The notes under the pieces were generated by a model, which saw only the letters and a list, made by a program, of their open reading frames with translations, was not told the origin of the DNA and ran no database searches. Below, one piece after another: positions 6,594-8,674 of a DNA stretch of 8,674 nucleotides. The DNA is taken from positions 1-8,674 of the forward strand of contig CAYSQO010000073.1 of the NCBI GenBank assembly GCA_964433315.1, in the 5' to 3' direction. Numbering within the stretch: the stretch's first letter is position 1; the number at the start of each line of letters is the position of its first letter. Source of the stretch: Aquariibacter sp964433315. Its GTDB lineage: Bacteria > Pseudomonadota > Gammaproteobacteria > Burkholderiales > Burkholderiaceae_C. Made by a program: the position numbers and the translations under genes.

Positions 6594-6985
6594 TCGACGC
6601 CCGTCACGCGTGCCGTCTTGATGGCGCCGTCCGAACGGCCCTTGAGGTAGGCGTAGATGTCGTCGATGTTCTTGGTCACGACCGGCGCATCCTTGTGCGG
6701 CGGCATGCCGCGCTCGATGCGACCCTCGAGCACGACCTTCACGAAGTCATCCTTGCTCAGCACCTTGAGACGCTCCACCAGCGAGGGGCCGGCGAGGCCT
6801 TCCTGGTTCGCGCCATGGCAGGCCGCGCAGTTGGCCTGACGCCAGGAACGGAAGCCGTTCAGGGTCTTGGCATCGACCTTGGTGCCGTCCACCACCGTGT
6901 ACAGCGGCGTCTTGACCTCCTGGGCCTGGACGGACGGGGCAAGGGCGGCAAAAGCGAGAGCGGCGGTGAGGGTACGGAAGATCAT
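6590..6985 (-). CDS. xoxG: XoxG-type small cytochrome c, electron acceptor of XoxF
   Basis: A 131-residue periplasmic mono-heme c-type cytochrome expected to take electrons from XoxF and pass them toward the terminal oxidase. It has a signal peptide (likely cut after SVQA at 21). The heme attachment site CAACH is at 53-57 in NCAACHGANQEGL, and Met94 in RGMPPHKDA is the probable sixth ligand. The ending DIYAYLKGRSDGAI is a typical class I cytochrome C-terminal helix plus a tail seen in quinoprotein partners. There is one heme motif and no other cysteine. It is shorter than the usual cytochrome cL of MxaF systems (often above 150 residues), so calling it XoxG rests on position between xoxF and xoxJ as well as on sequence. 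The ATG is at 6983-6985, inside the palindrome GATCATGATC (6980-6989). The bases before it (CTGAAAACTCCTGATC) hold no good Shine-Dalgarno. It lies 119 bases from the xoxF stop and overlaps xoxJ by ATGA. Confidence 0.9.
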   Translation of the reverse strand: MIFRTLTAALAFAALAPSVQAQEVKTPLYTVVDGTKVDAKTLNGFRSWRQANCAACHGANQEGLAGPSLVERLKVLSKDDFVKVVLEGRIERGMPPHKDAPVVTKNIDDIYAYLKGRSDGAIKTARVTGVE

Positions 6986-7000
6986 GATCAGGAGTTTTCA

Positions 7001-7037
7001 GAAACAAGGGGATGACACTCGTCAGAGTGCCATCCCC
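7001..7037 (-). terminator. Intrinsic terminator or attenuator between xoxF and xoxG
   Basis: On the minus strand a 13-bp stem forms between GGGGATGGCACTC (7037 down to 7025) and GAGTGTCATCCCC (7020 down to 7008), with the four-base loop TGAC, followed at once by TTGTTTC (7007-7001). One position (7015 with 7030) is a G-U pair in minus-strand RNA but an A-C mismatch in plus-strand RNA, so the structure belongs to the xox transcript. It sits 67 bases after the xoxF stop and 22 bases before the xoxG start, inside what looks like one operon. The U-tract is interrupted by G, so termination is probably partial. Such an element would make xoxF mRNA more abundant than xoxGJ, or protect its 3' end. 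Confidence 0.72.
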
Positions 7038-7050
7038 GGGGCCGGTTCCT

Positions 7051-7068
7051 GGGCCACTCACGTGACCC
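7051..7068 (-). other. GNRA-loop RNA hairpin after xoxF
   Basis: Minus-strand RNA reads GGGUCAC-GUGA-GUGGCCC: a 7-bp stem closed by a GUGA tetraloop, which fits the stable GNRA class. The stem includes one G-U pair that would be an A-C mismatch in plus-strand RNA. Two more pairs (CC at 7069-7070 with GG at 7048-7049) can add to it across a bulged A. It begins 36 bases after the xoxF stop and lies 13 bases upstream of the terminator-like hairpin. It may stabilise the 3' end of xoxF mRNA; no protein-binding role can be read from sequence alone. Confidence 0.5.
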
Positions 7069-7104
7069 GGGAAATCACTGACCCGACTGCCGGCTTGCGG
7101 CCGA

Positions 7105-8674
7105 TCAGTTGGGCAGCGCGAAGATGGTCAGCGAGCCACCGAGGTCGGTGTACTGACCCAGTTCCTTGTAGCCACCTACGGCGCCCAGGCCATCGGTGTC
7201 CTTCTCCAGACCCGCGGCCATGCCGATGCCGGCCCAGCCCCCGATGCCCGAGAAGACGCCCATGTACTGCTTGCCCTTGTGCTCGTAGGTGAACACGTTG
7301 CCGATGATCCCGGACGGGGTGCGGAACTTGTACAGCTCCTTCGTGATGTCCTTGGCATCGACGCACTTGAAGAAGCCTTCCAGCGTGCCGTAGCAGGAGA
7401 TGCCGCCCGCCGTGTTCAGAGAGCCCGACCACACCGAGAACTTCTCGGGCTTGGACTGGACGATCTTGCCCTTGCCGGCGTCCCAGGTGATGTAGTTGCC
7501 CATGCCGCCATGGCTGCCCGGGGCCGGGAACATCGACAGCGTCGCACCGACGTACGGCTGGCCCGCGACGTACTCGACCTTGAACGGCTCGTAGTCCATG
7601 CAGACGTGGTTGGTCGGCACGTAGAAGAGCTTGGTGTTCGGGTCGAACGAAGCAGGCTGCTGGTCCTTCGAACCCAGCGCCGCGGGACAGACACCCTTGG
7701 TGTTGACGTCGGGGCCGTTCTGGGCGGTCGAGTACTTCGACACGACCTGCGGGCGACCGGTCTTCATGTCCACGTGGGTGGCCCAGTTCACCTTCGGGTC
7801 GTACTTCTCGGCGACCAGCAGGGCGCCGTTGGTGCGATCCAGGGTGTAGGCGAAACCGTTGCGGTCGAAGTGCACCAGCGCCTTGGTCGGCTTGCCCTTG
7901 ACGTCGATGTCCGCCAGGATCATCTCGTTGATGCCGTCGAAGTCCCACTCGTCGAACGGAGTCATCTGGTAGACCCAGTTGACCTTGCCGGTGTCGACGT
8001 CACGCGACCAGATGGTCATCGACCACTTGTTGTCGCCCGGGCGCTGCGAGGGGTTCCAGGTCGAGGGGTTGCCGGTGCCGTAGTAGACCGAGTTGGTCGA
8101 CTTGTCATAGCTGTACCAGCCCCAGGTGGAACCGCCACCGATCTTCCACTGGTCACCCTGCCAGGTCTTCAGCGAAGAGTCCTTGCCGACCGGCTGAACC
8201 TTGCCATCGATCCAGGTCGTGGTCTTGACCGGGTCCATCAGCATCTCGGCGTCGGGACCAGTGCTGTAGCCCTTCCACACCTGCTTGCCGGTGTTGATGT
8301 CGTAGGCAGCCAGGAAGCCGCGAACACCCCATTCACCACCGGAGATGCCGGTGATGACCTTGTCCTTGAAGACGTGCGGGGCGTTGGTATTCACCATGCC
8401 CAGCTTCGGATCCCCGTTCTTGACGGTCCACAGCACCTTGCCGGTCTTGGCGTCCATCGCCACCAGATTGGAGTCGGCCTGCTGCAGGAAGATCTTGCCT
8501 TCAGCGTAGGCCAGGCCCCGGTTCACCGTGTCGCAGCACATCTGCGGGATCACGGCCGGGTCTTGCTTGGGCTCGTGCTTCCAGACGATCTTCTGGGTGT
8601 CGAGGTTGATCGCGAAGACCTTGTTCGGGAACGGCGAGTGCAGGTACATCATGCCGTCGATGACCAGCGGCGAG
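7105..8674 (-). CDS. xoxF: XoxF: lanthanide-dependent PQQ methanol dehydrogenase, large subunit (5' end outside window)
   Basis: The C-terminal 522 residues of a PQQ-containing methanol dehydrogenase, an eight-bladed propeller that oxidises methanol (to formaldehyde or formate) in the periplasm. The frame is open to the right edge (SPLVIDGMMYLHSPFPN), so roughly the signal peptide and the first 60-90 mature residues are missing. Visible hallmarks are the vicinal disulfide Cys-Cys over PQQ (codons at 8533-8538, MCCDTVNRG), ISGGEWGVRGFLAAYD, STWGWYSYD, HFDRNGFAYTLDRTNG, the tryptophan-docking repeats (for example GKVLWTVKNGDP), and GGWAGIGMA near the C terminus. In PFDEWDFDGINE the catalytic Asp is codon 7942-7944. 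Two residues on, codon 7936-7938 is a second Asp where calcium enzymes (MxaF) have Ala. This is the lanthanide signature of XoxF. The downstream xoxG and xoxJ confirm the type. Which XoxF clade it belongs to cannot be settled by eye. An ExaF-type ethanol dehydrogenase also has this Asp but fits the neighbours less well. Confidence 0.95.
   Translation of the reverse strand, partial: SPLVIDGMMYLHSPFPNKVFAINLDTQKIVWKHEPKQDPAVIPQMCCDTVNRGLAYAEGKIFLQQADSNLVAMDAKTGKVLWTVKNGDPKLGMVNTNAPHVFKDKVITGISGGEWGVRGFLAAYDINTGKQVWKGYSTGPDAEMLMDPVKTTTWIDGKVQPVGKDSSLKTWQGDQWKIGGGSTWGWYSYDKSTNSVYYGTGNPSTWNPSQRPGDNKWSMTIWSRDVDTGKVNWVYQMTPFDEWDFDGINEMILADIDVKGKPTKALVHFDRNGFAYTLDRTNGALLVAEKYDPKVNWATHVDMKTGRPQVVSKYSTAQNGPDVNTKGVCPAALGSKDQQPASFDPNTKLFYVPTNHVCMDYEPFKVEYVAGQPYVGATLSMFPAPGSHGGMGNYITWDAGKGKIVQSKPEKFSVWSGSLNTAGGISCYGTLEGFFKCVDAKDITKELYKFRTPSGIIGNVFTYEHKGKQYMGVFSGIGGWAGIGMAAGLEKDTDGLGAVGGYKELGQYTDLGGSLTIFALPN

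Noticed and set aside
5592..6650. Plus-strand open frame of 352 codons opposite xoxJ
   Set aside because: Antisense shadow; XoxJ on the minus strand has family motifs, a signal peptide and an ATGA-coupled start.
7089..7103. Small CGGC/GCCG hairpin just after the xoxF stop
   Set aside because: Only four pairs with a five-base loop and no U-tract; expected by chance in such GC-rich sequence.
7058..7948. Minus-strand open frame of 296 codons inside xoxF
   Set aside because: Shifted frame of xoxF; the product is Arg/Gly/Gln-rich without any recognisable domain.

Overview
The window is very GC-rich, and third codon positions are almost always G or C. Together with a PilY1-type pilus tip protein and a lanthanide-type methanol dehydrogenase operon, this suggests a betaproteobacterium of the Burkholderiales, perhaps near Rubrivivax, Leptothrix or Methylibium. 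That placement comes from protein style and gene content, not from a database search.

Layout. The plus strand carries only the 3' part of a pilY1-like gene (to 1786). It converges, with 15 bases between stop codons, on a minus-strand block that fills the rest of the window. In transcription order (right to left) the block holds: xoxF (5' end beyond the right edge), a 119-base gap with two RNA hairpins, xoxG (small cytochrome c), xoxJ (periplasmic binding protein), a secreted trypsin-like protease with TPRs, two unrecognised secreted proteins (239 and 125 aa), and amn (AMP nucleosidase). No gene-free stretch exceeds 300 bases. I saw no tRNA, rRNA, CRISPR array, insertion sequence or integrase.

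How the genes fit together. XoxF is a PQQ alcohol dehydrogenase that oxidises methanol in the periplasm. It carries the extra Asp that marks lanthanide rather than calcium use. XoxG should accept its electrons, and XoxJ is the binding-protein-like partner found with these enzymes. xoxG and xoxJ overlap by ATGA. The protease starts 31 bases after xoxJ, and the 239-aa gene overlaps the protease stop by TTGA. The 125-aa gene follows after 35 bases. All the products from XoxG to the 125-aa protein have predicted signal peptides, and XoxF belongs to a periplasmic family, so this looks like one periplasmic unit: xoxFGJ plus a three-gene tail with no assigned role. That tail is the best candidate here for an undescribed accessory function. 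amn is probably a separate cytosolic purine gene, because a weak terminator-like hairpin lies before it.

The most distinctive non-coding signal is the xoxF-xoxG gap. Each of its two hairpins contains one G-U pair that forms only in RNA made from the minus strand. The second is followed by a U-rich tail, as expected for a partial terminator that lets xoxF be expressed above xoxGJ.
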